Below, piece after piece: positions 23,941-36,409 of a stretch of DNA of 64,000 nt. Position numbers and translations under genes: made by a program. How positions within the stretch are numbered: position 1 is the stretch's first letter; every line of letters begins with the position of its first letter. The DNA is from Rhodamnia argentea. Its lineage: Eukaryota; Streptophyta; Magnoliopsida; Myrtales; Myrtaceae. The stretch lies in assembly GCF_020921035.1 (NCBI RefSeq), contig NC_063154.1, forward strand, positions 24,529,448-24,593,447, given 5' to 3'. The notes under the pieces are model-generated. The model worked only from the letters and a program-made list of their open reading frames with translations, did not search any database and was not told the origin of the DNA.

Positions 23941-26453
23941 GACAGGAGAGGCATATTGCCCGATTTGAACAATATTTGAGAGGAGTACCACCGAATGGAA
24001 TCGATAAGTACAAAAGGGGCATATTGCCTGAATTGAATCATAACAACTATCATCAGAAGAGTTGTTAATTTGAAAAGGGGTTCGGAAAACTTACCCGGGT
24101 TCTCCAAACGATTAATCAAGGAACGAAACAGATTGCTCGTATCGTACCTGGTAGGCATTTGCCAGCAAAACTTGCTCATTCAATAATCCTTGGATGAATT
24201 TCGAGACCTTGGGAGGGAGCTCGAACATCGGGAATGTATTACCTATCATAGAATGTCAGAGGTAACACACACAAACATATTCAACAATGAGTATAATGCA
24301 ATCACTCATACTATGGTTCATGCATAACCATTCTGTCAAGTTTGCATTACCAATTTTGTCCAGGGAGGTTCTCACATGACGAATACCTCGAATGTGAGCT
24401 GAATGGGGGGACTTCAGTCCGAAAGGGCTTTCTCTCACTCTCGAGAAAAGCTATTTATCTTGTCTGCAGGATTCAAGAGAAATCACTCAATCTTTCCATC
24501 ATCGCATTCGATAAGGATCCAAGTAATCTCGCAATTGATACGACCGAGCCGATCTGGAGGTCTTGATTAGGACCGTAATGAGAGCTAGGTCAAAGGTTTA
24601 CAAAGGGGACTCTAGTTGAGTCAAGGCTGCTGAAATGAATTTCTTCATCATCTGCTCCAGATTTACAAGTTAAGAGCCCCGCAAAAATGAGAGAGAAATA
24701 ATCTTGCTCGAACTTCTTCGAGTGATGCTTAAAATCATTTAACTCTACGTTAACTCAAGTGCCCTAATCGGAAGAGACTTTGGAGGGTTATAACGTAGGC
24801 TAGGATTGGGGACCGAGGAACGAAAAGGCTCGTTTTGGCTCAGAAATTAAATGAGAAGGGGCTTGACGTTGGTGATCATCGTTGACTAGTCACCGATCTT
24901 GGTCTTCTAGAAATGTCTTGGGAAAGAATTGAATGAGGGATGGTAGTTTTCTACTGAAAATTGCACTTTGCAAACCGACTTCTTGGGGAGTCTTCTTCAC
25001 AACAAGTGTCTGTCGAGGATTTGCAAGAGACACAATGCAAACATGTACATGGAATTTACAACTTAACATGAAAAAATGTACATTCAAAATTCAGAAGTAC
25101 TTTACAAATGAATGTGCATTGGCCTTACTTTTGGTAGGCACTTTGCTTTTCCTATGCTTGAAATTTTCATATGAGATCAGCCTTTGCTTTTCTTACTCCC
25201 GACTCTCATTTTTCTTTTTTTCTTCTTTTTTTTTTCGAGAAGAGATTTCTTTTCCTTTTTCTTTGAGAGCCCTTCGACATCTCTTTATTTTGCTTTTTTT
25301 TTTTTTTTTTTTTTCGAGAGCGGGCCCTTCTCCTTTAAGCTGAGTTTGCCTCTCCTTTTTTTTACAATCCCATGATTTTGAACCAGGAATTACAACAAAC
25401 ATAAACATTTACAAAGAAAAATTATGTAAACATAAAAAATCTAATATACAAGAAATGAGTCCATTCGGGAATTCTCTGTTGACCCGACCATCTCCAATTC
25501 TAATCCTTGGGAAAATGCTATCTTCGTCTTTGGAATGAGCAAATGATCACCAACGGGGGTTTAAGAAATGAATTTGCAGGCTCAAGTGGGCTATGCAAAG
25601 AATGAAGTGTATAGGATAGAGAAGTGAATGCTCTTCATCATCCTAAGGCACTTGAATTAAAATTCGAGTATAAATGCAAAGAAACACCCGAAGATTAATG
25701 TTAGTCAGAGCAAGAAAATTTCTAACCATTTACCTCGTGTTCTTTGCTAGAATTAACCCGTCTGGACCCCGATGTGGGGTGGTTCTTGACAGGGGTAAAT
25801 AAATGAAACCACCGCTCAAAAGGGGTAATCAATGGATCACCTGTAGTGTTTGGGATAGAGAACTGAATGCCTCTGTCATTTCGGCTATCGTACCTTTTGC
25901 AAGAAAACCTTTTACCTTGTGAAATGCGGAACTTAGCCATCGTTCAACTCTCCCGAAAAAATGGGACGTGTTTGGGAAGGGATTGCCTTTCATCATCCTC
26001 GCCTGCCCCATTCCATACATTCGATGTATCTTATGTAGTTCATGTTCCTTATTCAGAGTTGGTAAATTAAATATGAGGAACAGTCATGCGCAAACTATGC
26101 AATGTATGAGTGTTTTTGAGCATATAAAATGCAGCAACTTTTTATCTTGGTGGACAGAATTCGCAAGCACATAAGAAACTTCTTAGGGGCGTGGATTGGG
26201 AGTTGCCCCTGCTCATGCAAATGAGTTGCAAAACTTCATTATCCGGTTCGAGACATGAGATTGTCAAAGGCTCCGGGAATTTCTTATTTCATTAATTTTT
26301 CAGGGAGAATGGATACTTCCCTATCCGGAAAGGCAGTGACCCCTGTAAAAATCGAAAGGGAAAGCGTCAATGTACGTTCTCATGTTCTAAACGAGTTGAA
26401 ACGATACCGCTTTACCCTTGTACGAATTTCTTGTGAACTTTGAATTGAAAGGA
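23941..26453 (-). other. Non-coding part of the gypsy body
   Basis: Region where RNase H and integrase would be expected. Only short unassignable frames and two T-rich tracts (25207-25240 and 25289-25315) are seen. It may be a captured or rearranged stretch. Confidence 0.5.
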
Positions 26454-27439
26454 TCAACTCATCTTGATCGGATTGTATGTCCGGGATGTTATTTCTCCGG
26501 TTTTGTAACCATCTGGGCTGAGCTTCAATTGGCATTGAACTGCGAAGCAAAAAAATTTGGAGTCGACGTAAACCTCAATCTGAGACCGAACGGCATCATC
26601 CGGGAATTCTCCATGCCTTGTTTTTGCTATCATGTCATCAACGTAAATCTCAATCTCATTATGCATCATGTCGTGGAAAAGGGCAACCATGGCTCGTTGG
26701 TAAGTAGCTTCAGCATTTACGAGACCGAAGGCATCACCCGGTAATGAAACATTCCCCATGGTATGGTGAAAGTGATTTTCAACTTGTCATTGACATTCAT
26801 CAAGATCTGATTGTACCCGGAGAAACCATCCATGAATGAAAATAATTCAAACCCCGCAAGATCGTCAACGAGCATGTCAATATGTGGGAGGGGAAAATCA
26901 TCTTTAGGACTGGCCTTATTCAAATCTCGGTAATCGATACGGACTCGAATACGTCCATCCTTCTTTATGACTGGGACTATATTGGCAACCCAATCAGAAT
27001 ATTCTGTAGTCTCAAGGAATCCGACGTCAAGCGACTTCATGACTTCCTCTTTGATCTTCCGGACCAGTGCTAGTCCGGCCCTCCTTGACTTTTGCACTAC
27101 CGGCTTAGCCGAAGGATCGATCGGCAAACAATGTTCGACAATAGAACCGTCAAGACCGGACATATCTGCATAGGACCAGGCGAAAATGTCCTGGTAATCC
27201 TTCGGGAGCTTAATCAAGCGCTCAGTCATCTCTTTGGACAGGTTTGCCCCGATCTTAACTTCTTTAGGGTTTTCCGCATCGCCTAGGTTGACCGAGATAG
27301 TTTGTTCACCTGTCAAGGGCTTGATCTCCTCATGTCGTTCGAAATCCCGACGAATTTCCTCATAATCTAGACTGGACTCATCTAGGTCGTATACTTCTAA
27401 ATCCACTAGGTTTCCCTCCTCATGTATCCCCCTGTCTGA
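26454..27439 (-). pseudogene. Gypsy reverse transcriptase remnant, frameshifted and truncated
   Basis: Reads DYQDIFAWSYADMSGLD, EHCLPIDPSAKPVVQKSRR, then the RT fingers SDWVANIVPVIKKDGRIRV and DYRDLNKASPKDDFPLPHID, and FSFMDGFSGYNQI with the first catalytic Asp. One base is missing near 26745, after which FGLVNAEATYQRAM and the catalytic box YVDD follow in another frame. The similarity stops about 30 residues after YVDD. The frame also shifts relative to gag near 27430, and no protease (DTG or DSG motif) lies between gag and RT. It is a relic of a gag-pol polyprotein. Confidence 0.92.
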
Positions 27440-28853
27440 TTCCCAGGCCGAATACGGCATTAATTTTACGAGAATGATCCGGCAAAGGATTATTCTGGAC
27501 ATTTGGCTGTTTGTTGCCTTGGAACGAGAATGCCTTAGAATCAAGAAGATCTTGGATCCGATGCTTCAACACGAAACAGCTGTCGGTGTCATGTCCAAGC
27601 TCCTCGCAATGGTAATCACATTTCTTTGATGGATCATATCTTGGCGAGCTCGTGTTACTGGGTCGTAGAGGCTCGGAAGTCGGTAAACCTCTCTTACGTA
27701 GAACCGCGAGTACTTGCGATGGGGTTCCTGGTAGAGGGGTAAACCGCCGAGGGGACCATTGATTCTCTCTTCGTCGTTGCATGCCGAAATTGGCCTGCTG
27801 CTGATTTGGAACCCGTACGGCTGGCGTCCGGGTCGTGGGTTTTTGGCTGTAGGTCATGTTGACCTATGGGGCCGGCTCCTTGTCTTTCCTTACCGCAAAC
27901 CTCTTATTCGTTGTGGTGACATCATCGTACCAGCCTTTCTTCATACCGTTCTCGATTTCTTCAGCCATTGCGATGAGATGGCTGAATGACGTGGTGACGG
28001 ATCCCAAAATTCGAGTTCTCATAGCTGGCGGCGGGGTGGAAACAAACAATTTCATGAGTTCCCTTTCGGGAGGGACCGGTTTTAGCCGAGATGCCACGTT
28101 CCTCCACCTGGTGGCATGTTGCTTGATTGTTTCTTCCTTTTTCATCTCAAGCTGCTCAAGGTCCTCTCTGGTGGTGAGCACGTCCAAGTTAAAGCTGAAA
28201 TGTTTGATGAAAGCATTAGCTGCCTTCTCCCAATCATCCATCCGGTAGATCTCGCAGTCTGTATACCATCTCATGGCAGCTTCTTTTAAACTAGCCTGGA
28301 AGGTCTGAACCATTAAGGGGCCGTTGGTCGCATGCTTATTCATTCTTGCCTGGTACATCCGGACGTGCTGAACTAGGTTGGAAGTTCCATCATACTTCTC
28401 AAAGTCGGGCATCTTGAACTTCTCCGGCACTGTGACCTTTGAAAAGACAGACAGGTCAATCTGGGGTATGTTGTGAGTCCCCTCGACCTCTCGGATCCTC
28501 TTTTCCATTTGGGCCAACCGCTTGGCCGCATCACCATTCAATCCGGGGGTCATAAGGCTGGCTTGAGGGATTGGGACTACGGGTGGCGTGCTCGAGTTCA
28601 TGCCTGTGATTATCACATCTTCTAGCGGCATTATTTGATAGGGAGCAGCTTCCAGGGCTTTACCGGAGTTATCCGCGGGAGGAATTCGAGCGGGAATGAT
28701 TAGCGGCGGGCTGGAGGTGGATGATTGCGGTTTGGTGGTGAAGGCGGCCATCATTTCCTCCATCTTTCGGGACATCATCCCTTCAAAGCGCTCGGTCAAT
28801 GAGTTAAGTTTCTCGTCCCGGGCAGCACCGATAGTGGCGTTAATGTCGGCCAT
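27420..28853 (-). pseudogene. Gypsy gag gene with one in-frame stop
   Basis: Starts MADINATIGAARDEK and runs 329 codons with the retrotransposon gag domain (LVQHVRMYQARMNKHATNG, MRWYTDCEIYRM, HATRWRNVASRL). A single in-frame TAG follows at 27864, and the same frame then continues through a basic stretch to the zinc-knuckle-like CDYHCEELGHDTDSC. It ends at 27420. The stop could be a mutation, or it could be tolerated by readthrough. The protein would form the particle that packages element RNA. The knuckle spacing follows the C-x-x-H-GH-C style of plant gypsy gags. Confidence 0.9.
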
Positions 28854-30170
28854 CCTCTTTGCGATCGATCGAGTAATATGTGGAGGATCCGTGATAAATT
28901 ACCTGTACACAGTAACAAACCCAAAATTAGTACAGGGAGCAAGAATAGCGAGCCGGCCCATGGCATCCCTCTAGACTCAAATGAACAAAGTGATTATGAC
29001 CAAAGGATTGAAACATGTAATTTTCAGTTTGTCCGCTTTTACGAAAAAATTCGTATTAATTCGCACGTTGATCAAAACATGTCCAAATTTTACGAGCTTA
29101 TAGTTGAGAAGGTGATGAACAACTTTTATGTTGGCCAATCGGACTAGAAATGCACGGATCAAATCAGTTTAATGTGTCTTTCCAAAAAAATCACATTCGG
29201 AAAACTGTTATAACCGCATGTTGTTGAAAAAACGAAGGGCCATCTTAAATTATGAATTTAATTCTGAAATTTTGCAAGATATTAGTTGAAACATAGGTCT
29301 ACAACTTTCGTGTTTGGCACTTACTCAAAGCTCGATCGTAGAATTTAGTAAAAATCGCACAACAGGAATAAGCCAAATCAGAATCGAGGACAACTGATGA
29401 AATTGTAAAAGCTACGGAAGCAAAGTGCGAAATTGTAAATAAGACAATGAAACTTCTAAACAATCAACCTAAACCATGGATCGGCCCAAAATAAAAATGA
29501 GATAACATGGTACAAGAGACAAGAAATTACCTCTCATACGAAGAAAATGTCAATCACAAAGGCATGCGCATGAATCGTGAGTTTAAATCTTATTCTATCT
29601 ATCCAAAAGGCTTTTGCAAAGTGAAATGATGAACGCAACGACATGTCGCAGCCTCGCGCACAGTCATCATGACTAGTCGCAACCTCGCGTACAATAGTCA
29701 TGACTAGTCGGGTCCAATCACTTCGGCTTGGTTCGATCGACAAGGGCAATTATCATGCATCGTAGCCTCACGTGCATGAGAACAACCCTTGAGCCATTTT
29801 TGAAAAAATTTTCGGGATCCGGATGGGATAACCTTTAGCGAAACCTTACCACCAAGGTTAAAGAACCATCTAAATACCATCTTAAAACTATTAGTGTGAC
29901 CCAGGTCCGATCACGGGTTATGTGCGGTGTAGTGCAAATACGATAAATCATGCACAACAATTAAAGGCAAACACCGCTTCAATGATTCAAAGGTTAAATC
30001 ACAATTCCAATTCACCAAGCCCGCAAAACAAAGGGTTAGCTGATCATTCCTCCCCTTATAACTCCCAATCTGCAAAAACATTTAACACCTAAGAATGAGA
30101 ATTCAACCAAAGTTTACCAAATCAAGTGATTTCTTTTTCATGAAATTATCTGGCCTAAGTCCTCTTCAAC

Positions 30171-30188
30171 TCCCCAGCGGAGTCGCCA
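30171..30188 (-). other. Primer-binding site of the gypsy element
   Basis: On the minus strand TGGCGACTCCGCTGGGGA starts three bases after the 5' LTR. It begins TGG, as expected for pairing with the CCA end of a tRNA. I do not assign the tRNA species. Confidence 0.8.
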
Positions 30189-30191
30189 AGC

Positions 30192-31622
30192 TGTCGCGAC
30201 CTTCGAAAAAATAAACGAGTTAATTTTCGGGCTAATGGATTATCAGGTTAATTAATTAACCTAACTCGGACTCTCCCAAGTCCATACCAAATCGCAACTT
30301 AAGGTTCAAATAATTAACATGCAACGTGTTTTGAATTTGGAGTCACCACTAATCATTTTCGGTAGGTTGATTAGAAACCTAAATAAAATAGCGGGAGAAA
30401 ACTATCTTATTTCCGCGAACCGGAGATTTTGAATTCGGGGATTTGGTTACGCTAGATTACTCTAACGCCCTTTCGGTACCATTTTCATGAAAAAAATATT
30501 TGATTTGGCAATTTTGATGGATTTTACTTGAAATTCAAAGATGCAATTTTTTTGGTTTTTTCTTCTTTTTTATGGGGATGTAAAACATTGAACTTTGTAC
30601 GATATACACCATGGGTGATTTAGAAAGAAAGAAAACGCAGCCAGTCACGAGTATTTATAAAAATAAATTAACATGTAATAATGCTAAAATTTGGAACACG
30701 TAGCATGTCTAAAATAAACAAACAAATGTTCAAACCAAACGATTACATTTTTGTAGATCAAGATGGAAAGGATTACCTTCTATTACACAAAATCTTACTC
30801 ACATACACGTTATAGTTCCCTTCAAGATCTCGGAGTTGGAAGAACGCCTTGTCGTCGAAAATGGCAAGCAATGGCGTTGTTGGGTGGCGAGAGGCGAAAT
30901 ATGTGTCGGGACTCGTCGAAGATGATGCTCGACTAAAACTATTTTCTTCACTCTCGAATTTTCTCTTCTAATTTTTCTCAAGAACTATTTTTTTCCTCTC
31001 TAAAAATTCCTCTCAAAAACTCTCTCAAAACTCTCTCAATTCTCTTCCACTCCCCCCTAAAACTCTTCTCAAGAGCTCTCTACCTTCTCTATCACCCAAA
31101 ATTCTCCTGCTCAATTCTCAAGAACTCTCCCTCTTTTATAGCCAAATTTCTCCACCCTTCATTCTTCATCTTCATTTCTTCACCTTCCATTTTCATCTTC
31201 CCTTCTTCATCTTCATTTCTTCACCTTCCATTTTCATCTTCCCTTCTTCATCTTCATTTCTTCACCTTCCATTTTCATCTTCCCTTCATCACCTTCCCTT
31301 CATCATCTTCCCTTCTTCATCTTCCCTTCTTCATCTTCTTTTGGTATTTGCAATACAGTCCCCGAAGTTCCAAGTATTTGCAATGCGGTCCCCGAAATTT
31401 TAAGTATTTGCAATACAGTCCCTGAAGTTTCAAATCTTCTCGGTGTATTTTTCCATCCCGTGCCTGGTCTAGACGCATGCTAAATTAAGTGTTCTGCTTG
31501 CCCAATTATATGACAATGCAATGTACGCTAAAAATAAATATGTGAGATGATTTTTATTTAGAACTAAAATTAGCTCTAATTTTTATGCAAAAAATAGATT
31601 AGTCAAAATTTAGGCGTCAACA
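30192..31622 (-). repeat. 5' LTR of the gypsy element
   Basis: Partner of 21620-23051. Visible differences include a short indel near 30202, 'cgcctt' versus 'cgcggct' near 30846, one C fewer in a C run near 31054, and substitutions in the repeated 'cagtcc...gaagtt' block at 31360-31430. Confidence 0.93.
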
Positions 31623-31627
31623 ACACT

Positions 31628-32213
31628 ATATAAAACATCTAGGCCTTCACACGTGGGCTTCGGTGCATCCTTAACCTAGTCGCCATCTTTTTTATTCCTT
31701 TGGAGAGTACCCTTAAATGATTATGCTATATATATGCGAATATATGATGCGACTAGTTCTAGTAATTTCTCTTTCATTTTTCATTGCTCTTTGTTTTTTT
31801 AACACATACCCAAATAAATATGTATTTAACGTGTACAATTAGTTGTAATTTCATTTTCTTTAAATTAACATAGGACTAAGTACCATGGGTGTTCGTGACG
31901 CTTATTATGTAGGCGAGATGAACAACATCGTCCAAAATCTGCTCTTCCTTGGTATCAAGTGGATCGCATTCCGAGAATCTGCAACATCCAACCTCCAAAT
32001 CTCGATCTTTACTTTACGGAGCCAACTTTTGAAAACACCCAAAAACTTCTTTGAAGAAGATCCAGAATTCTTTTTGCTTCTGATGATCCGAATTGAAAAA
32101 TTTCTGCAAATCTGATTCTTTCCACCAGAAGATCCCCGTATCTTTCATCCTCGTTTCGCTTGTCTTCCCCTTGATTTGTGCGAAGCTCTTTTGTGCTCCC
32201 CAAGAGGGAAGAG
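31628..32213. other. Spacer right of the gypsy element
   Basis: AT-rich. A short plus frame at 31885-32115 (MGVRDAYYVGEMNN...) was not recognised. Toward 32100-32213 the composition looks like a gene leader for the VAP27-like fragment. Confidence 0.3.
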
Positions 32214-32322
32214 ATGAGCACCGCCGAGCTGCTCGACATCGGGCCCTTGCAGCTGAAGTTTCCATATTCCTGAAGTTCCTGTTCACCAACCCGCGACTCC
32301 GCTCGGATTCTGCAACAAGGTA
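32214..32322 (+). pseudogene. VAP27-like first-exon fragment
   Basis: ATG at 32214 begins MSTAELLDIGPLQLKFPYS and then meets a TGA. The start matches what I recall of plant VAP27/PVA proteins (MSTGELLDIEP-LELKFPF), ER membrane proteins with an MSP domain. The sequence then departs from the expected ELKKQISCS; 'ctgaag' and 'tcctgttca' remain, as if an internal piece were lost. A donor-like gtaggg follows at 32322. No later VAP exons are seen. The match is short, so this is tentative. Confidence 0.35.
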
Positions 32323-33218
32323 GGGCCCGTAATTTCCCCACGCTCTGTTCGGATAAAGAAAATGCTCGAGTGCTTCCTTCTTCTTTGCTTGAGATTAGGA
32401 GCGACTGCTTGAGCTTATTTCCCTGACTATGAAGGCATTTCGTATCGTTTTTTCGCACGCTTTATCGATGTTCATGGAATGTTGTCCGATTAATTGATTT
32501 TCTTATACTATAAAATGTGCATGTTGTGGGGTTGCCGAGCATGAATCTAAGCTTTCGTTCGTTGGTGCTCCTCTGCATTACGTGAAAAGCTCCCCGGATG
32601 CCTATGGCGTCTACCGATGAGAAATGACTAGCGGTATAGGATGCAAGCCCGGATGTCTGGTGATGATTGTGATTGGGATCTTTGCTGCATTAGTTTTTCC
32701 TGTATCTTTTACCTGCGCCCCTGTGAGATGTCCGGCGGTCAATGGCGGTTTGTCAAGGGATTCTGATTCTAATCAAAGCTAAGTCCGGCGTCTTTATCTA
32801 TTTTCCTTTTGATTTTATGCAGCTCATTTTGCATATGTCCGCAGTCTCTTTTAAGCTTGTGGTCTCTTTTTCTTTGATTTGCAGGGTCGTCATTGCTGGA
32901 AACAAATCAACCACGAGTCATTGCCGATCCAAATTATATTACCTGCTCTCTTGAACAGGTAAGGTTGTAAACGGGTCTGGGTTTGTTCACAGGTTCAAGT
33001 TGTTCCATTTTATCATTAATCCGTTGAATTCAAGTAACAGGAACAAGTAAGATGAGATCCTTCAAACTTGGCTAATCAAATGAACAAATAATACTAGTTT
33101 GGTATTATTTAACCGAAATGGTTCTTAGTCATAAGAGCCCAGCAAAGGGGCATCCAAACATAGTAAATTCTAAAGGGATTGAGGGGGATAAGCGCTACCC
33201 AGTTGGGGGAAAGGATAT

Positions 33219-33614
33219 TCAAATGTTGAGCTTTAGCCACCTTACTTCCCATAATACGTCATCTGTACGTATTACCGCTTTGACCACTTCCAAGCAGTCA
33301 GATTCTAACTCTAACACTTCACTTTCTCTCTCTTGCACAAGCTCTAGCCCTTCGACAAGAGCTAGGCCTTCAATATGTGCTGTAGACAACGCTGGAGCAG
33401 ATCTAACGATTCCTTCAGGGAGGACTCCCGACTCGTCTAGGATAAGGCACGCGATGGTTCCTGTCAGTGATCCCTCCACGAAAGAGCCGTCGACGTTTAT
33501 CCTCAGAGTACCGCACCTTGGTCGAAGCCAATAATGAGGTAATTCGCTATTCACATACTCCAAATTCGTTTTTTGGGGGTTCCCTTTGCTGAATGTGCTG
33601 AAGGGCAGAGTCAA
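33219..33614 (-). pseudogene. RNase H-like (RVT_3 type) domain fragment
   Basis: Reads LPHYWLRPRCGTLRINVDGS, then FVEGSLTGTIACLILDESG, HIEGLALVEGLELVQ and LELESDCLEVVKAV. The acidic residues typical of the fold are present: Asp in NVDGS, Glu in EGLAL and Asp in ESDC. Such domains end plant LINE-type polyproteins and also occur alone in nuclear gene families. Only about 130 residues remain, and the C-terminal Asp/His region is missing. A second frame just upstream (PEALIDSALQHIQQR) fits the same family, implying a frameshift. No catalytic role is likely. Confidence 0.7.
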
Positions 33615-33619
33615 TCAAA

Positions 33620-34212
33620 GCTTCCGGATCTGGAACTTGTCGTGGAAAAAAAAAAATTAGTCCTGGCTTTCCTACATGCACCCGAGGATTGCTGCAATCA
33701 TGTCAAAAGAAGGTGAGTGATTTCGTTGTTCCAGAAAGTTTTGGAGCCGAACCCCTATTCTTGAAATGTTGTGAGTTGAAATTTGGATTTGCAACCTAAT
33801 AAAATCGATAGTTGCTTATGCGTTACTTAGACCACCTCAGATTGCATATCCACGTCACAAAGTTTCACTTTCGATTCATATTGATTTAACTTTATCATCA
33901 TCACGTTCTTATGACTCGAAACGTGCTTAGGATGTCCTAGGAACTTGCAGACCATGTGTACTTGTGCAGTGATTGCTGATTTCCGATATCATTTGGATGA
34001 TAAACATGTATTTGTGGCTTGTGGAGTCTTCTTTCTGTTATTCAAGGACATATATAGAGTACTTTTGGCGTTGTCCTCATGTCTCTCCATCTCTCTACCC
34101 CAGTTCTAAGCTCCTCCAAAAACCTTGATGGTGTTCTTTGATAATGTTTGCACTATTGCTAGGACTCTGAAGCTTGAGCAAGTTCATTTTGGACTTGGGG
34201 GCCTTCTTTTTG
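33620..34212. other. Intergenic DNA
   Basis: No gene or repeat recognised. Confidence 0.3.
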
Positions 34213-34615
34213 CTTATTAATGGGGATAAAGGCACAACAAATATCATAACTTTCGTCCGGCACTCATTTGAGTGTGATAATTTTTTATTTGACCATTTGA
34301 GTGCCATAATTTCTAAAATAAAGTCCACTTGAGTGCCACAACTTCTATTTGATCACTTAAGTGCCAAATAATTTTAAAAACATTTACCCAAGTGTTGAAA
34401 ATCTGATGTGGCTTAACACTTGCAGTGAACGTTTTTAAAAAGTTATCGAACTTAGTGATCGATTAAAAAGTTATATGGCACCCAAGTGGTCGGGAAAAAA
34501 AAGTTATGGTACTCAAGTAAATGTTGTACACATGTTATGGCACTACAGTGGTCGAAAAAAAAATTTATGACACTAAAATGAGCGCCGTACAAAAGTTATA
34601 GCACTTATGGTATCT
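34213..34615. repeat. Palindromic element with ~30-bp subrepeats ('cttgagtgcc')
   Basis: The left half repeats a 'cacttgagtgcc-ataa' word about every 30 bases (34268, 34297, 34329, 34357). The right half repeats its complement ('ggcacccaagtgg', 'ggtactcaagt', 'ggcactacagtgg') at a similar spacing. The symmetry centre is near 34410. Confidence 0.65.
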
Positions 34616-36409
34616 CCTTATTAATGTGTTAATTTTGCTTACTTGCACATTTACACCGAAATCTAAATAACCTGATATAATCAAATGGCGAGCATACACA
34701 TATAAATATCATAATGCTGCAACAAAAGCTGTTTTTCTATTGATTGTGGTAAAGCAAAAAATTTAGTTAAAAAGGTGTATCCGTGAAATACAAATTCTAT
34801 ACTGAAAAACAGTTAATTTTTCTCAACGGATTAATGATTTGAGCATCATTTTGTTGATTTTTTTCCTCCTCAGTCGTGTCCAAAGTCTTCTGCACTGAAA
34901 GTCAGAATGGGTGGAGCAACGAATTCCAAAATCTTCTCTACACAGTGAGAATATTAATGGTCTTACCACTTATGTCTTCGTAAACTGGTCAATACTTCAT
35001 AGCTAGATCCGTCAAACAGGTCATTGTGTGAACGATTAATGTGGAAATCAAAGTCACAGAAGTAGATCTCCCTTTGTGATTATCATTGGTCGAGTCTAAT
35101 TTATTCTATTCATACATCATTAGCCAAATTTCCATCTAGCCGTAAAAGAAAAATTAGCCTAAACTCCTCCAAACAAATTGTGAGACACATAGGGGACATG
35201 AAGTGTCTCAAGCCTGGCCTCTCTCTGGATCATTTTGTCTCGTTCTGCATTGCTTTGAAACATCCACGAGAAATTGGATCGTGACACTGAGGGTCAAGGC
35301 ATGCGAGTGGAGTCAGAAGTGTGAACGCCGACCTGCTGAACCAGTTGAAGGACTCCGAGGTTGAGGTCGCCCTCCTTTGAACAACCCTTGATGTCGCCAA
35401 GCCGGAGCTTGGCTTCCTTCATGGAGTAGTAGGTCCTGGGGAGGACACCATTTGCATCAGCCAAGTGTCCCTACACGACGAGCCGCCCGAGTCATTCTGG
35501 CCTGCGAGGATCGTGATGGGACCAAGGAGATTGTGCCTTCTTCATATTATAGCTTGATGGGCCCGAGCAAAAGACCATATGTTAATGCCGAGTGCAAAAC
35601 ATTGTTCGATATATATATATATTTCCCTTTAAGGTATTGAGATATATTGAGTTTGTAAAATGACGAAAATGACATTGGAATGTGAGGATACCATGTTTCC
35701 TAGGAAGAATTCGTCATTGATTTTGGAAAATCCCAGTAACAATTGGGTTTTCTTGTCCAGTGGAAGGCACAACCAATTTGCACTGTCTAATAAAAATAAT
35801 AGGTAAGCTCGTCTCAAGCAAGGGGGCAACCTCTCTAGCTTATCCCTATCTAATGCATATGGTCATCTTATCCTTTTCAACCTTACTTATCTGTAACTAG
35901 TAATTGTAATTTACGTCCTCCAAGCATATGCCATCTGGATAATTATTATCTTTCTTGTGTAGGATATTGAAATATATGGGTACTATTCCGCGAATTCTCA
36001 CCTCATTTCAACTCTCCCTTAGAAGAAATTACTCGTTTTTTTAACGATGGTATTAGTAGATCATGGACTATACACGAGCAATCTACCAATGAAAGAATTA
36101 TGCTAGAAACAATGAGCAATAGAGGAAGCTATGCATTTATTGAGCTGCCCATGTTGGTTGATCCAATGAAGAGAATAGTAGGAATTTTTTTGTCCTTGTG
36201 CGGGCATGAAATACATCCTCTTAGACGCAAGAGGAAACAGAGGCAAATAAGGGGAACCATCAAGGAGGCCAGTCTTTCCACCAAGAAAAAAAAAAGAGAG
36301 GAGGAGGCAAGTCTTGAAGCATACGAGCGCGCATGAGAAGAGAGGACTGGCCGAAGTAAAATAGAGCGCCGTTGTCGTCACGCGAAGGGGCGGGACGGTC
36401 TACAACGAT
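34616..36409. other. Intergenic DNA with one coding-like fragment
   Basis: Mostly AT-rich. At about 35285-35455 the minus strand reads HLADANGVLPRTYYSMKEAK, then LRLGDIKGCSKEGDLNLGVL and QLVQQVGVHTSDS. This looks like protein but belongs to no family I recognise; it has no intact start or stop. An AT microsatellite is at 35608-35621. Confidence 0.35.

Larger units (their letters stand above)
21620..31622 (-). mobile_element. Ty3/gypsy LTR retrotransposon, 10.0 kb, internally deleted
   Basis: LTRs at 21620-23051 and 30192-31622 bound the element, with the target duplication ACACT at 21615-21619 and 31623-31627. Genes, PBS and PPT all point to the minus strand, so the right LTR is the 5' LTR. 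The body holds a broken gag, part of reverse transcriptase and then about 3.4 kb without recognisable pol domains. I find no aspartic protease, RNase H or integrase. The LTRs differ at only a dozen or so places, which points to a recent insertion, so the damaged element probably moved with proteins from a relative. The gag and RT style suggest the Tat-like side of plant gypsy elements; lineage is uncertain. Confidence 0.93.

Noticed and set aside
25184..25408. Phe/Lys-rich open frames
   Set aside because: Produced by T-rich tracts inside the gypsy body; low complexity only.
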